Assembly: GCA_913058165.1 (NCBI GenBank)
Contig: CAJXQV010000080.1
Coordinates: 1 to 6,038, forward strand
Length of the DNA: 6,038 bases
Reading direction: 5' to 3'
Source of the DNA: an uncultured Chromatiales bacterium
GTDB taxonomy: Bacteria; Pseudomonadota; Gammaproteobacteria; Steroidobacterales; GCA-2729495
Position 1 is the stretch's first letter, and each line of letters opens with the position of its first letter. The notes under the pieces were generated by a model. It was not told where the DNA came from. It was given only the letters and a program-made list of their open reading frames with translations, and ran no database searches. The position numbers were made by a program, and so were the translations under genes. Below are positions 5,992-6,038 of this stretch, one piece after another.

Positions 5992-6038
5992 CTGTCTCTT
6001 ATACACATCTCCGAGCCCACGAGACAAGAGGCAATCTC
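5992..6038 (+). other. Nextera Read 2 adapter with i7 index (synthetic)
   Basis: Positions 5992-6010 read CTGTCTCTTATACACATCT, the inverted Tn5 mosaic end. Positions 6011-6025 read CCGAGCCCACGAGAC, the Read 2 adapter. Positions 6026-6033 read AAGAGGCA, which is Nextera i7 index N711, and 6034-6038 (ATCTC) begin the P7 primer. Read on the minus strand, this stretch encodes SRGLGDVYKRQ, a familiar contaminant peptide in databases. It is library sequence; biological sequence ends at about 5991. Confidence 0.99.

Noticed and set aside
5761..6027. Minus-strand open frame of 88 codons beginning with MSRGLGDVYKRQ
   Set aside because: Its start lies in the Nextera adapter and the rest is antisense to aceE; it is a sequencing artefact.

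Overview
This window looks like a chromosomal, mostly housekeeping segment from a gammaproteobacterium, probably marine or otherwise aquatic. RNase T (rnt) is largely confined to Gammaproteobacteria. The CGFS glutaredoxin GrxD, the homodimeric-type pyruvate dehydrogenase AceE, the small DUF1289 protein and the stand-alone urate-oxidase-N-like membrane protein also fit that group. No genus can be fixed from the sequence alone. Both ends are synthetic: positions 1-36 and 5992-6038 are Illumina Nextera adapter, so biological sequence runs only from about 37 to 5991. Both terminal genes (nadC and aceE) are cut by library ends, not by a biological break.

Layout. On the minus strand: 5' part of nadC (37-320), a rho-independent terminator (359-385), and a 195-aa membrane protein (412-999). 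On the plus strand: a 64-aa DUF1289 four-cysteine protein (1176-1370) with its own terminator (1399-1424), then grxD (GTG start, 1519-1851) ending at a perfect 27-bp hairpin (1858-1915) that can stop transcription from both sides. A 273-bp non-coding interval (1852-2124) follows; besides the hairpin it holds a stretch that can fold with its ends paired and that loosely recalls 6S RNA. On the minus strand again: an M17 leucyl-aminopeptidase-type gene (2751-4277) overlapping rnt (2125-2751) by one base in a TAATG junction. After a divergent intergenic region with a perfect TATAAT box and a leader hairpin comes aceE (plus, GTG start, 4476 to the library end).

Functionally the genes are a mixture: NAD synthesis (nadC), iron-sulfur trafficking (grxD), RNA 3'-end trimming (rnt), peptide turnover (M17 peptidase) and entry of pyruvate into acetyl-CoA (aceE). 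Only the aminopeptidase-rnt pair looks like an operon. I see no mobile element, CRISPR array, prophage, toxin-antitoxin or defence genes, and no clear novel multi-gene system. The points most worth a second look are the adapter ends, the structured non-coding stretch at about 1938-2120, the unusually long convergent terminator, and the membrane protein that lacks the cytochrome c domain of PuuD-type enzymes.
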